Positions 1-6,721 of a stretch of 33,050 bases of DNA are shown piece by piece. The notes beneath the pieces are model-generated. The model saw only the letters and a list, made by a program, of their open reading frames with translations, made no database searches and was not told the origin of the DNA. How positions within the stretch are numbered: the stretch's first letter is position 1; each line of letters starts with the position of its first letter. Made by a program: the position numbers and the translations under genes. Source of the stretch: Bacteroidales bacterium (GTDB lineage Bacteria; Bacteroidota; Bacteroidia; Bacteroidales; Bacteroidaceae); NCBI GenBank assembly GCA_022772475.1, contig JALEZQ010000100.1:1-33050 (forward strand). The letters are read 5' to 3'.

Positions 1-527
1 GGAGTGGCTGAGTTTTCTATGGCTCTATGAGGATTCTTTTTCATCTCCTTCTCTGTCAGTCGCACATGGATGTCTTTGAATCCAAGCGTATGGATATAAT
101 TCTCTACTGCATCCGGCTGTCCGCATGATGCAAACAAAAGGTCGCAAGCATTATTGTCGCTCTGCTGCAAAGACCATTCTATTAACTCTGTAAACGTGAA
201 ATAACGCGCACCTTCAAATTTTGACAGCATGGGCGACCATGTCTCAGCGTCCAGACTATCCTTGTGTACAAGAACAGAGTCGCTCAGTGACAGACCTTTT
301 TTGTGCAAGTAGTCTGCTACGTATAAAGCCTGTGGAAATTTCATGACGCTGTGCATGGCAAAAACACTATCCTCCTGATGACCGCAATATAAATCCCCAT
401 TCATAATGCTTGCCCCATATGAAAAACAAAGGGATTGACCTTTCGCCCCTGTAGTCTGGATGTAAGCTAAGAAAAAGGTGAGAAACATAAAGTGTTGCCA
501 GATGAATGAAATTATCTTGTCTTTCAT
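1..527 (-). CDS. class A beta-lactamase, N-terminal part (3' end outside window)
   Basis: A serine beta-lactamase that would hydrolyse beta-lactam antibiotics in the periplasm. The minus strand reads from an ATG at 527 to the window edge, giving 175 codons. A hydrophobic N-terminal signal segment (about residues 5-28) is followed by HSVMK at 59-63, the catalytic Ser-x-x-Lys (S60, K63). Next come SDN at 123-125 and an omega-loop-like TEKEM near 158-162. Order and spacing fit class A, probably the Bacteroidetes A2 subgroup (CfxA, CblA, CepA, PER relatives). The KTG motif lies beyond the window. The start is 4 nt after the acetyltransferase stop, so the two are probably co-transcribed. Whether the enzyme is intact, and which drugs it acts on, cannot be seen here. 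Confidence 0.88.
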   Translation of the reverse strand, partial: MKDKIISFIWQHFMFLTFFLAYIQTTGAKGQSLCFSYGASIMNGDLYCGHQEDSVFAMHSVMKFPQALYVADYLHKKGLSLSDSVLVHKDSLDAETWSPMLSKFEGARYFTFTELIEWSLQQSDNNACDLLFASCGQPDAVENYIHTLGFKDIHVRLTEKEMKKNPHRAIENSAT

Positions 528-531
528 TTTT

Positions 532-1095
532 CTAAACCTTCTTTATGAACTTAGCCGGTATACCACCAACAACAGTTCTTGGTTCTACATCTTTCGTTAC
601 AACAGCTCCTGCTGCAACAACGGCTCCTTCACCGATGGTGACACCAGGACAGATGGTTACGTTTGCACCAAGCCACACCTTATTTTCAATACGAATCGGC
701 TTGAAAGTCATGTCGCCACGGTGCTCAGGATTGGGATTGTGGTTGATGGTGCATAGGGTGGCGTTATGTCCTAACAGGCAATCATTGCCGATGAAAATGC
801 CACCTTGATCCTGAAACTTACAACCGCTGTTGATGAACACACGCTCACCAATGTGGGTATTCTTTCCACAATCGGTATTGAAAGGAGGAAACATGCCGAA
901 TGTCTCTGGTACGTCAATGTCCCAAAGGTCGGAGAACAACTTTCTAAGCTCCTCTGGCGTGTGGTACTTATTATTTATCTCCATGGTAATGCGAATAGCC
1001 TCTTGCGCCATCCGGTGCATGAAGAGGTGGGCATCGCTACCAGCCACAACAGGATTTCCTGCTGCTATGTAATCTCTGTATTCTTGTACTGTCAT
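532..1095 (-). CDS. maltose/galactoside O-acetyltransferase family (hexapeptide repeat)
   Basis: A cytoplasmic acetyl-CoA-dependent sugar O-acetyltransferase of the Maa/LacA/NodL family, 187 aa, the usual length. Residues 1-60 match the Mac N-terminal helical domain (MTVQEYRDYIAAG start, with an acidic/aromatic helix). From about residue 72 the chain shows hexapeptide repeats of a left-handed beta-helix (IGERVFI, IGNDCLLG, LGANVTICPGVTIG, VVAAGAVVTKDV). The catalytic histidine is probably H119 in TINHNPNPEHR. It ends with the family-typical GGIPAKFIKKV. The acceptor sugar cannot be deduced, and these enzymes are often promiscuous. It sits in the A+T-rich minus-strand cluster, 4 nt upstream of the beta-lactamase and 131 nt downstream of the FKBP gene. 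Confidence 0.9.
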   Translation of the reverse strand: MTVQEYRDYIAAGNPVVAGSDAHLFMHRMAQEAIRITMEINNKYHTPEELRKLFSDLWDIDVPETFGMFPPFNTDCGKNTHIGERVFINSGCKFQDQGGIFIGNDCLLGHNATLCTINHNPNPEHRGDMTFKPIRIENKVWLGANVTICPGVTIGEGAVVAAGAVVTKDVEPRTVVGGIPAKFIKKV

Positions 1096-1097
1096 AT

Positions 1098-1226
1098 TTA
1101 TTCAAAAGCAATTACGGCGCATGTTCCGCGCTCGCATTTCAGTTCGATGTAATAGTTGTTATCATCCACATAAAGAAGGGGAGTGAGTTCTTCGCTCTGA
1201 CGTGCTGCTACTTTAGTTTCTTTTAC
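1098..1226 (-). pseudogene. coding-like tail in frame after the FKBP stop codon
   Basis: Directly after the FKBP stop (TAA at 1227-1229) the same frame stays open for 42 codons to a TAA at 1098-1100. It reads like real protein: VKETKVAARQSEELTPLLY at the start and ELKCERGTCAVIAFE at the end. There is no ATG, and the only in-frame GTG is internal with no ribosome-binding site. I do not recognise the family. It may be the C-terminal scrap of a lost gene, or a former C-terminal extension of the FKBP cut off by a nonsense change. The next gene (maa) begins just after it. Confidence 0.4.
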
Positions 1227-1631
1227 TTACGCAATGCCAAGAAGCTCAATCTCAAAGATGAGGGTGGAACCTCCGGGGATGCCTGGCTGTGAGAATTTGC
1301 CATAACCCATCTCGGCAGGGATATAGACCTCCCATTTGTCGCCCACACACATTTGCTGCATGGCGATGATCCATCCCTCGATAAGGTCACACAGACGAAT
1401 TGCCAAAGGTGCACCGCCACGGCTGCTGTCAAACTGCTTGCCGTCGATGGTACGTCCTGTGTAGTGGGCAGTAACTATGCTTCGAGGCGTAGGATGCTTT
1501 CCATCTGCCTTGCCCTCTGCCAATACCTTATAATATATTCCCTTGGGGAGCGGTTTCACTCCTGCTTCCTGTGCTTTTGCTGTAAGCCATTCCTTGTTGG
1601 CTTGTGCGTATTCTCTTTTATTCATGTTCAT
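1227..1631 (-). CDS. FKBP-type peptidyl-prolyl cis-trans isomerase
   Basis: A 134-aa single-domain FKBP that catalyses cis-trans isomerisation of Xaa-Pro bonds. A short helical leader (MNMNKREYAQANKEWL) precedes the FKBP fold from about residue 25. Ligand-pocket residues are visible in order: the Tyr of VTAHYTGR, the Phe-Asp of GKQFDSS, LIEGW, the Tyr of AEMGYG and the Phe of LIFEIELLGIA. There is no signal peptide and no Mip-type dimerisation domain, so it is probably cytoplasmic. An ATG two codons downstream (MNKREY) is an alternative start. The neighbours are the PNPOx-like gene upstream (61-nt gap) and, beyond a coding-like tail, the acetyltransferase. The adjoining thioredoxin hints at a folding/redox theme, but that is only contextual. 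Confidence 0.9.
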   Translation of the reverse strand: MNMNKREYAQANKEWLTAKAQEAGVKPLPKGIYYKVLAEGKADGKHPTPRSIVTAHYTGRTIDGKQFDSSRGGAPLAIRLCDLIEGWIIAMQQMCVGDKWEVYIPAEMGYGKFSQPGIPGGSTLIFEIELLGIA

Positions 1632-1692
1632 ACGTTATTTGTTCGCAGATAAACCACCAAAGCAATCTGCATGATGATTATTACATTATGCC

Positions 1693-2163
1693 TTAAAACT
1701 TAAAATGTATGGGTTTTGCAAACTCATCTCTATTCTCCAGTCCCTTAACATGGCCGAGGTTGGTCATCCACCCGTCGATGTTTTTCAGATAGAAAACCTT
1801 GAAGATGGGGTTGTCTCGCATGTTCTTGTATAGCGCATTCACGATGGAACTCTTTTCTATGATGGCATCCCTAATGTCCAGCCTTTCCTCAAACATAACC
1901 TCAGCCGAGAAACGGATCCAAGGAGTATGCATCTCGTTCTTTTCCAGTTTGCAGCCGCAAAGTTCAATACAGGGATTGGCTTGCAGTTCTGCATAGACCT
2001 CCTTCTTAGAATTGGTGCAGAACCATAGTTTCCCATCCTCCAACACCATATACTGCATCGGACGAACCTTCGGCTTGCCGTCCAATCCTATTGTCGCCAA
2101 AAACTGGATGCCGATATTGTCCAGATAGTTGGCTAAATCACGTAATGTTATCTCTTGTTCCAT
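1693..2163 (-). CDS. pyridoxamine 5'-phosphate oxidase-like FMN-binding split-barrel protein
   Basis: A 156-aa protein of the PNPOx-like split-barrel superfamily. Characteristic strands are FLATIGLDGKPKVRPMQYM (about 18-36), then the LWFCTNSKKEVYAEL stretch and a central IELCG strand. A variable C-terminal half contains WIRFSAEVMF and a helical region, and the protein ends LGHVKGLENRDEF. Family members bind FMN as dimers and include NimA-like nitroreductases, but most are uncharacterised and often annotated only as a pyridoxamine 5'-phosphate oxidase family protein. True PdxH activity is unlikely: the protein is shorter than PdxH and lacks its substrate motifs. It starts 8 nt after the thioredoxin stop, so co-transcription is likely. 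Confidence 0.82.
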   Translation of the reverse strand: MEQEITLRDLANYLDNIGIQFLATIGLDGKPKVRPMQYMVLEDGKLWFCTNSKKEVYAELQANPCIELCGCKLEKNEMHTPWIRFSAEVMFEERLDIRDAIIEKSSIVNALYKNMRDNPIFKVFYLKNIDGWMTNLGHVKGLENRDEFAKPIHFKF

Positions 2164-2171
2164 AATGATAT

Positions 2172-2471
2172 TTATCTTATAAACGGGTCAATTGTTGCCA
2201 ACAGCTCTGCTCTTTGCACAACGCCGCTTGTTCTCCAAAGTACTTCTCCGTGTCTAAACAACATGAGTGTGGGCACAGACTGTATGCCATACTGGTTTGG
2301 TGTCACTCCATACTTGTCCACATCCACCTTGATGATGCGGATTCTGTCACCCAGCACTTCCTTCACCTGCTCCAAGATGGGGTGCATCATCTTGCATGGC
2401 TGACACCATGTGGCGAAGAAATCGACCAAGACCAGTTGGTCGCCTGATATAACGTCTTTGAATGTTTCCAT
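2172..2471 (-). CDS. thioredoxin with WCQPC active site
   Basis: A 99-aa cytosolic thioredoxin-fold protein, close to the size of E. coli TrxA. The redox motif is WCQPC with cysteines at 23 and 26, where canonical thioredoxins have WCGPC. The cis-proline loop is IQSVPTLMLFRHGE and the core strand is IRIIKVDVDKYG. The Gly-to-Gln change at the first X can shift redox potential or partner choice in this superfamily, which is a family-level expectation. The start METFKDVISGDQ is the only reasonable one. The stop of a DUF1653-like remnant lies 2 nt upstream of the ATG. A canonical WCGPC thioredoxin is at 25539-25853, so this is a second, divergent copy within the A+T-rich cluster. Confidence 0.92.
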   Translation of the reverse strand: METFKDVISGDQLVLVDFFATWCQPCKMMHPILEQVKEVLGDRIRIIKVDVDKYGVTPNQYGIQSVPTLMLFRHGEVLWRTSGVVQRAELLATIDPFIR

Positions 2472-2473
2472 CT

Positions 2474-2626
2474 TTATCTGTCTATTTCTGTGAATCGGTT
2501 AAATATCCTTCCGTCTCTTGTTATTTGCTCGAAAAACATCTTCTCGGGACGAACCCAGTATACTTCCTCACCATATAATGCTTGATATACTAAGGAAATA
2601 CAATCATCCTATGAAAAACGTGGCAT
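2474..2626 (-). pseudogene. DUF1653-family C-terminal remnant interrupted by an amber codon
   Basis: The minus strand encodes LVYQALYGEEVYWVRPEKMF followed by a Phe-Glu and an RDGRIFNRF stretch, ending at TAA 2474-2476. This matches the second half of small DUF1653 proteins as I remember them (a VVYQALYGE...VRP..MFFE...DGK..RF pattern). Upstream in frame is ATG (2624-2626), four more codons (PRFS), then TAG at 2609-2611. The usual first half (a KHYKGxxY segment) is absent. It therefore looks like a truncated, stop-interrupted gene. TAG readthrough giving a mini-protein of about 50 aa is possible but less likely. The stop lies 2 nt before the thioredoxin ATG, so it could once have headed that operon. 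Confidence 0.65.
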
Positions 2627-2672
2627 TTCTCACATTCTTAATATCTACTATTCTAAATGCCCAGATATGATA

Positions 2673-2737
2673 CAACCGACAAACACAGTGTAGGGGCCGA
2701 GGGCATACGGATGCCACCCCACAGGGGTTGTCGGTTG
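2673..2737. repeat. 65-bp palindromic element between thioredoxin remnant and recF
   Basis: Perfect 10-bp inverted arms CAACCGACAA (2673-2682) and TTGTCGGTTG (2728-2737) enclose 45 bp. Inside are a GGCAT/ATGCC pairing and, at 2716-2728, a tight ACCCC-ACA-GGGGT hairpin. It lies just after the recF stop in recF's direction and marks the switch from the G+C-rich chromosome to the A+T-rich cluster. It may act as a recF terminator or be a dispersed palindromic repeat (MITE-like). There is no U-run to make it a standard intrinsic terminator. Confidence 0.55.
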
Positions 2738-2755
2738 CGCCGGTCTATCCTCTGG

Positions 2756-3868
2756 CTACCGCGCCATCTGCACCCTACCCTGCTCCACGTCGAAGAGGTG
2801 GTAATCGCGACGGGATGCCTCGAGGATATGGTCGAGATGACTGCGGTTGGTGTCGGTGATGAAAATCTGCCCGAAGTCGTCGCCCGAGACGTACTCCACC
2901 AGGCGTGCCACCCGCGAGGCGTCGAGTTTGTCGAAGATATCGTCCAGCAAGAGCATGGGCATCAGGCGGCTGCCGCAGTCGCGGAGGTAGAGGTATTGAG
3001 CCAGTTTCATGACGATGGTCCACGTCTTTGTCTGCCCCTGCGAGGCTTCGCGGCGCACGGGCTGGCCGTTGTAGAGCAGTGTCATGTCGTCGCGGTGCGG
3101 GCCATAGAGCGTATGGCCCACGATACGCTCCTTGGCGCGCCCTGTACGCAGGGCGTCGCGCAGCGCGCCATCGTCAACGGCAGGGGTGTAGGCCACGCTG
3201 ACGGCGGCGGCCTCGGCATCGTCGGGACAAAGCGCCGGGTAAAGGCGGGCAAAGAGCGGGGCAAAGCGCTCGGCAAAGGCCCGGCGGCCGCGAACAATGC
3301 GGGCGCCATCGGCGGCCAGCAGTTCTTCGAGCACATCCATGACGCCATCGTCGGGCGGCGTCTCGGCCGAGAGCAGGGCATTGCGCTGCTCGCGCGAACG
3401 GTCGTAGCGCACAAGGGCAGCCAGATAGGCGGCATCGTGCTGCGAGATGACGGTGTCCATGAAGCGCCGGCGTGCCTCGGCGGCCCCGGTGACGAGCATC
3501 TCGTCGAAGGGCGAGAGCAACACCAGCGGCAGGCGGCCTATGTGGTCGGCAAAGCGGCGGCACACGTTGCCATCCACCCGGAAACGCTTGCGGCCGCCCA
3601 CTTTCATGCTGCAGTTGACCTCCATGGTCAGTCCGTCAGCATCGGCATAACGGCCCTCTATCATGAAAAAGTCGGCACCGTGACGCACGTTATACATATC
3701 CTGCGGCGAGAGCACGCTTTTACAGAAGGAGAGGTGGTAGATGGCGTCCAGCACGTTGGTCTTGCCCATGCCGTTGGCTCCCACAAAGGCGTTGAGCTTT
3801 GGCGACAGACTGATTTCGGCCTGTGCCACAGAACGGTAGTTGAGCAATGTGAGATGGTTTAGAATCAT
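2756..3868 (-). CDS. recF: DNA replication and repair protein RecF
   Basis: An SMC-like ABC ATPase of the RecFOR pathway, which binds at ssDNA-dsDNA junctions and helps load RecA during gap repair. The 370-aa length is typical. Walker A is GANGMGKT at residues 30-37, after the family start MILNHLTLLNYRSV. The ABC signature-like EASQGQTKT is near 275-283. Walker B plus D-loop is MLLLDDIFDKLD near 306-317, and an ITDTNRSHL H-loop region follows. The fragment GHTLYGPHRDD, typical of RecF, is present. The opposite strand is also open for about 400 codons, which is a compositional shadow. The gene faces away from the TPR gene across a 279-bp divergent intergenic region. It is not next to dnaA or dnaN here. 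Confidence 0.97.
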   Translation of the reverse strand: MILNHLTLLNYRSVAQAEISLSPKLNAFVGANGMGKTNVLDAIYHLSFCKSVLSPQDMYNVRHGADFFMIEGRYADADGLTMEVNCSMKVGGRKRFRVDGNVCRRFADHIGRLPLVLLSPFDEMLVTGAAEARRRFMDTVISQHDAAYLAALVRYDRSREQRNALLSAETPPDDGVMDVLEELLAADGARIVRGRRAFAERFAPLFARLYPALCPDDAEAAAVSVAYTPAVDDGALRDALRTGRAKERIVGHTLYGPHRDDMTLLYNGQPVRREASQGQTKTWTIVMKLAQYLYLRDCGSRLMPMLLLDDIFDKLDASRVARLVEYVSGDDFGQIFITDTNRSHLDHILEASRRDYHLFDVEQGRVQMAR

Positions 3869-3908
3869 GAGGCAGGAAATGGTGGATGGAAAACAAAGGA
3901 TTGTTGCA

Positions 3909-3942
3909 CAAAGTTACAGCCTTGGCCACGTCCGCACGCCAA
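3909..3942 (-). promoter_or_regulatory. candidate promoter for recF
   Basis: On the minus strand TAACTTTG (3909-3916) matches the Bacteroidetes -7 consensus TAnnTTTG. A TTG (3940-3942) lies 23 bp upstream, a little longer than the usual spacer of about 20 bp. Transcription would begin shortly before the recF ATG at 3868, leaving a leader of about 30 nt. Confidence 0.5.
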
Positions 3943-3998
3943 CTGCCGCAAATAATCGAGCGGGAAACATGCAGCGTGGTAAAAAAGAGAGGCAAAGG

Positions 3999-4030
3999 TT
4001 TGAGTATTCAGAAAGAAACCCTTAAATTTG
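3999..4030 (+). promoter_or_regulatory. promoter for the TPR-ribH unit
   Basis: TTTG at 3999-4002, a 20-bp spacer, then TAAATTTG at 4023-4030: an exact match to the Bacteroidetes -33/-7 promoter. The next gene starts at 4148, so the leader would be about 110 nt. Nothing else that I recognise lies in the 3869-4147 intergenic region. Confidence 0.72.
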
Positions 4031-4147
4031 CAGGCAATTTGCCGAAGGCCTGCATCAGCCACTGACGCCACCAAGCGGACGGCCTCGAAGCTGGAGCACG
4101 CAAGGCATGTTTAATGAAACAAAAAATCTAAATAGCACATACTCATC

Positions 4148-5011
4148 ATGACAGACAACGCAAAGAACAACGCCAAAGGCACGGCAGCGCCTGCCGAAAG
4201 TCTTGTGGGACGTATCAAGCAAAACCCCAAAATGAAATGGCTCACGCTGGGCATCGCTGCCGCAGTGGTTGCCGTTGCCGGCTATATGCTTTACGGCAAA
4301 TTCGTCAAAGGACCTGCTGAGGAAAAGGCGCAAATCCAGCTTAACGAAGGCATGCAGCTGATGCAGCAGGGCATCAGCCAGTATCAGATGGTAGCCCAGC
4401 TCGACGCCACACCCGACAGCGTGCTGCTGCCTACACTGAAAACGCAGGGCGTCATCAACGACAGCGTGCCTGCCGACTCTATCCCCGTCCTCATCAAGCA
4501 GTATCGCGACACGCAGAAGCAGTCTGTAACCATAGCCTTCGATCAGGCGCTCAAAGGTCAGCAGACCTTCCCCGGCCTCATCAAACTGGCCAAGGGCAGC
4601 GGTGCTCCCGCCAACGCCGCCACTTATCTGGCCGGCATCTGCTACTACTATATGGGCAACTACAAGGAGGCCATCAACGCCCTGGAAGACTTCTCGCCGA
4701 AGAGCGACGAGAGCATCTCGCCGATGACACTCTATGCTCTGGCCAACTGCTACGCTTGCGACAACCAGCTGGACAAGGCCGTTGACACCTTCAAGAAGGC
4801 TGCCGACAAGGCCGACAACGAAGCCATCAGCCCCGTATGCCTGATCGAAGCCGCCAAACTTCTAGAGAGCCAGAACAAGAAGGACGAGGCTCACGCCCTC
4901 TACGAGCAGGTGCAGACCGACTACCCGCAGTTTGGCAGCAACCAGAACGGCATGAACGGCGGCATGATTATGCCCACCGAGATTGAGAAGTATCTGGAAC
5001 GCACGAAGTAA
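4148..5011 (+). CDS. TPR protein with one N-terminal membrane segment
   Basis: A 287-aa protein resembling YfgM-like ancillary proteins, which in other bacteria sit near the Sec translocon or outer-membrane assembly machinery. Residues 1-30 are polar and basic. Residues 31-50 ([20 protein letters not shown]) form a single transmembrane helix, and the remainder is helical and periplasmic. TPR-like pairs appear from about 150 onwards: [20 protein letters not shown], then a [19 protein letters not shown] repeat and an [20 protein letters not shown] repeat. It is followed by ribH. From memory this pairing is common in Bacteroidetes and does not imply a riboflavin role. The ATG at 4148 places the short basic segment before the helix, consistent with an N-in orientation. 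The specific partner is unknown. Confidence 0.82.
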   Translation: MTDNAKNNAKGTAAPAESLVGRIKQNPKMKWLTLGIAAAVVAVAGYMLYGKFVKGPAEEKAQIQLNEGMQLMQQGISQYQMVAQLDATPDSVLLPTLKTQGVINDSVPADSIPVLIKQYRDTQKQSVTIAFDQALKGQQTFPGLIKLAKGSGAPANAATYLAGICYYYMGNYKEAINALEDFSPKSDESISPMTLYALANCYACDNQLDKAVDTFKKAADKADNEAISPVCLIEAAKLLESQNKKDEAHALYEQVQTDYPQFGSNQNGMNGGMIMPTEIEKYLERTK

Positions 5012-5026
5012 GGCAACCCCTCGTTT

Positions 5027-5066
5027 AGCGAACCAAGCCAAACACTTCATACAGCGAACCAAGCCA
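5027..5066 (+). repeat. 14-bp direct repeat upstream of ribH
   Basis: AGCGAACCAAGCCA occurs at 5027-5040 and again, exactly, at 5053-5066 (period 26 bp), just downstream of the TPR stop. It could be a duplicated protein-binding site or a chance slippage product. Confidence 0.6.
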
Positions 5067-5074
5067 CATAGCAA

Positions 5075-5121
5075 AGGGACTAAGAGCAGACCTGCGAAAC
5101 ACAAGTCTTTTCTTGGTCCCT
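5075..5121 (+). terminator. hairpin between the TPR gene and ribH
   Basis: An 11-bp stem pairs AGGGACTAAGA (5075-5085) with TCTTGGTCCCT (5111-5121), with one T.G pair and a 25-nt loop. A weak pyrimidine tract (CTTTCT) follows. It may terminate the TPR transcript or act as an attenuator in the ribH leader. No FMN riboswitch was recognised. Confidence 0.45.
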
Positions 5122-5144
5122 CTTTCTATATTTCACACGCAACC

Positions 5145-5636
5145 ATGTCCTCAACAAACTACAATTTCCTGCAGGAATCGTCTGCCGTCCCCGACACCAG
5201 CAATATGCGCTTCGGCATCGTGGTCAGCGAATGGAACAACCAGATTACCGACAAACTCCTTGAAGGCGCCATCGACACCCTGACGCAACACGGTGTGCCC
5301 GAAAGCAACATCACCATCGGCCACGTACCCGGCAGTTTCGAGCTCGTCTTCGGCGCCTCGCAGATGGCCAAGTTCGGCTACGTCGATGCCATCATCGCCA
5401 TCGGCTGCGTCATCCGCGGCGACACGCCCCACTTCGACTACATCTGCGAAGCCGTCAGCCAAGGCATCGGCCAACTCAATGCCACCTGCGGCAAACCCGT
5501 CATCTTCGGCCTGCTCACCGTCAACAACATGGACCAGGCCATCGAGCGCACCACAGGCCCGCTGGGCAACAAAGGCAGCGAATTTGCCGTGACAGCCATA
5601 AAAATGGTGGATTACGCTTGGAAGTTGGAAAAATAA
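5145..5636 (+). CDS. ribH: 6,7-dimethyl-8-ribityllumazine synthase
   Basis: Condenses 5-amino-6-ribitylamino-uracil with 3,4-dihydroxy-2-butanone 4-phosphate to form lumazine, the penultimate step of riboflavin synthesis. It is 163 aa from the ATG at 5145. The open frame runs further upstream, but homology begins only at [13 protein letters not shown] (residue 21), so the longer start is unlikely. Motifs: SEWNN (28-32), [17 protein letters not shown] (59-74), [16 protein letters not shown] with the catalytic-type His at 96, and the C-terminal [21 protein letters not shown], which binds the phosphate/substrate in this family. The enzyme is probably an icosahedral or pentameric cytoplasmic complex. 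No other rib gene is nearby, so the pathway is dispersed in this genome. Confidence 0.96.
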   Translation: MSSTNYNFLQESSAVPDTSNMRFGIVVSEWNNQITDKLLEGAIDTLTQHGVPESNITIGHVPGSFELVFGASQMAKFGYVDAIIAIGCVIRGDTPHFDYICEAVSQGIGQLNATCGKPVIFGLLTVNNMDQAIERTTGPLGNKGSEFAVTAIKMVDYAWKLEK

Positions 5637-5648
5637 TTCGTATCTTTG
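5618..5648 (+). promoter_or_regulatory. promoter for tRNA-Tyr
   Basis: TTG (5618-5620), a 20-bp spacer, then TATCTTTG (5641-5648): a consensus Bacteroidetes promoter straddling the end of ribH. The tRNA begins 20 nt further on. Confidence 0.75.
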
Positions 5649-5667
5649 CATCACAAATCGAAAGCAT

Positions 5668-5750
5668 GGGCAAATACCAGAGTGGCCAAATGGGGCAGAC
5701 TGTAAATCTGCTGGCTTACGCCTTCGGTGGTTCGAATCCATCTTTGCCCA
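5668..5750 (+). tRNA. tRNA-Tyr (anticodon GTA)
   Basis: An 83-nt class II tRNA. The acceptor arm pairs GGGCAAA (5668-5674) with TTTGCCC (5743-5749), with A5750 as discriminator. The anticodon stem is GCAGA/TCTGC with loop CTGTAAA, so the anticodon GTA is at 5702-5704. A long variable arm (GGCTTACGCC region) and the T-arm GGTGGTTCGAATCCATC are present. CCA is not encoded. A consensus promoter lies 20 nt upstream and a strong hairpin follows. Confidence 0.95.
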
Positions 5751-5753
5751 CAC

Positions 5754-5792
5754 AAGCAGCGCGAAACTCCTACACGAGTTGACGCGCTGCTT
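5754..5792 (+). terminator. hairpin terminator after tRNA-Tyr
   Basis: Perfect 10-bp arms AAGCAGCGCG (5754-5763) and CGCGCTGCTT (5783-5792) enclose a second stem, AACTC/GAGTT (5765-5769 with 5776-5780). The U-tract is weak (GCGTT), but the position just after the tRNA supports a terminator or 3'-processing hairpin. Confidence 0.7.
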
Positions 5793-5833
5793 GCGTTATA
5801 CACAGCCCCTTCATCCTCATCCACACTGCATCC

Positions 5834-6640
5834 ATGACCCCCACCTGCCTCTCCATAGCCGGCTCAGACCCCTCGGGGGGCGCCGGCATACAGGCCGACA
5901 TCAAGACCATATCGGCCTTAGGCTGCTATGCCGCAGCCGCCATCACCGCCATCACCGTACAGAACACCATGGGCGTACAGGCTGTGCACCCCTGTCCGCC
6001 CGACGTGGTGGCCGCGCAAGTCACTGCCGTTCTGACCGACCTGGAGACGCATGCAGTGAAGGTGGGGATGGCCGGCTCGTCAGACAATATCCGCGCCATC
6101 GCCGACACGCTGCGACGCCACCCGGTGCCCTTCGTCGTGACCGACCCCGTGCTCTTCGCCTCGTCGGGCCATCCTCTGTGTGATGCCGGGGGCGTGGAGG
6201 CCTTCTTAACCCACCTGTTTCCCGTGAGCACCCTCGTCACGCCCAACCTCTACGAACTGTTTGCCCTGACGGGCATCGAAGACATTGACCGGGCAGCAGC
6301 CGACCTGCTGCGTCGCGGCGGATGCAAGGCCATCCTGGTCAAGGGCGGACACCGCGAGGGTGTTCCCACCGACAGCCTCTATACGCTCGACGCGGGACGC
6401 CGTGACTTCCATGCCAAACGCATCGACACGCGGGCCGACCACGGCACGGGGTGCACACTCTCGTCGGCCATCGCAGCCAACGTGGCGCTCGGCCACCCCC
6501 TGCACCACGCCGTACTCATGGCCAAAGGCTTCGTGACCAAGGCGCTGAAAGCCGGCGCAACCATGTACATCGGACAAGGACGGGGCCCGATGAATCACTT
6601 TTTCAAGCCGAGAGCCCTCCGCGTGGAAGAAATAATGTAA
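5834..6640 (+). CDS. thiD: hydroxymethylpyrimidine/phosphomethylpyrimidine kinase
   Basis: Phosphorylates HMP to HMP-P and then HMP-PP for thiamine synthesis. 268 aa, a normal length for a ribokinase-fold ThiD. The N-terminal SIAGSDPSGGAGIQADIKT (7-25) is the family fingerprint. It continues with TAITVQNTMGV (38-48), VKVGMAG (76-82), DPVLFASSG (104-112), TPNLYE (136-141), VKGGH (169-173) and DHGTGCTLSSAIAANV (202-217), where Cys207 lies in the ATP-binding/anion-hole GTGC motif. No thiE, thiC or TPP riboswitch is adjacent, so this is a stand-alone ThiD. A pyridoxine/HMP kinase role is a less likely alternative. The ATG at 5834 puts the glycine-rich loop at the usual distance from the N-terminus. 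Confidence 0.95.
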   Translation: MTPTCLSIAGSDPSGGAGIQADIKTISALGCYAAAAITAITVQNTMGVQAVHPCPPDVVAAQVTAVLTDLETHAVKVGMAGSSDNIRAIADTLRRHPVPFVVTDPVLFASSGHPLCDAGGVEAFLTHLFPVSTLVTPNLYELFALTGIEDIDRAAADLLRRGGCKAILVKGGHREGVPTDSLYTLDAGRRDFHAKRIDTRADHGTGCTLSSAIAANVALGHPLHHAVLMAKGFVTKALKAGATMYIGQGRGPMNHFFKPRALRVEEIM

Positions 6641-6645
6641 CTTTG
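6638..6645 (+). promoter_or_regulatory. candidate -7 element for fabD
   Basis: TAACTTTG overlaps the thiD stop codon and fits TAnnTTTG. No convincing -33 TTG was found 19-21 bp upstream. If used, the fabD leader would be about 70 nt. Confidence 0.4.
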
Positions 6646-6721
6646 CCACAGATTCCGCCCCTTCGGCCCCACGGACAGGGAGCGGACAGTCCAAAACGCT
6701 TTACATAATTAAGACATAACC

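Noticed and set aside
4983..5144. 54-codon N-terminal extension of ribH
   Set aside because: It overlaps the end of the TPR gene, the direct repeat and the hairpin, and has no RibH homology.
5145..5640. FMN riboswitch control of ribH
   Set aside because: None of the conserved FMN-aptamer segments was recognised in the short leader; only a simple hairpin is present.
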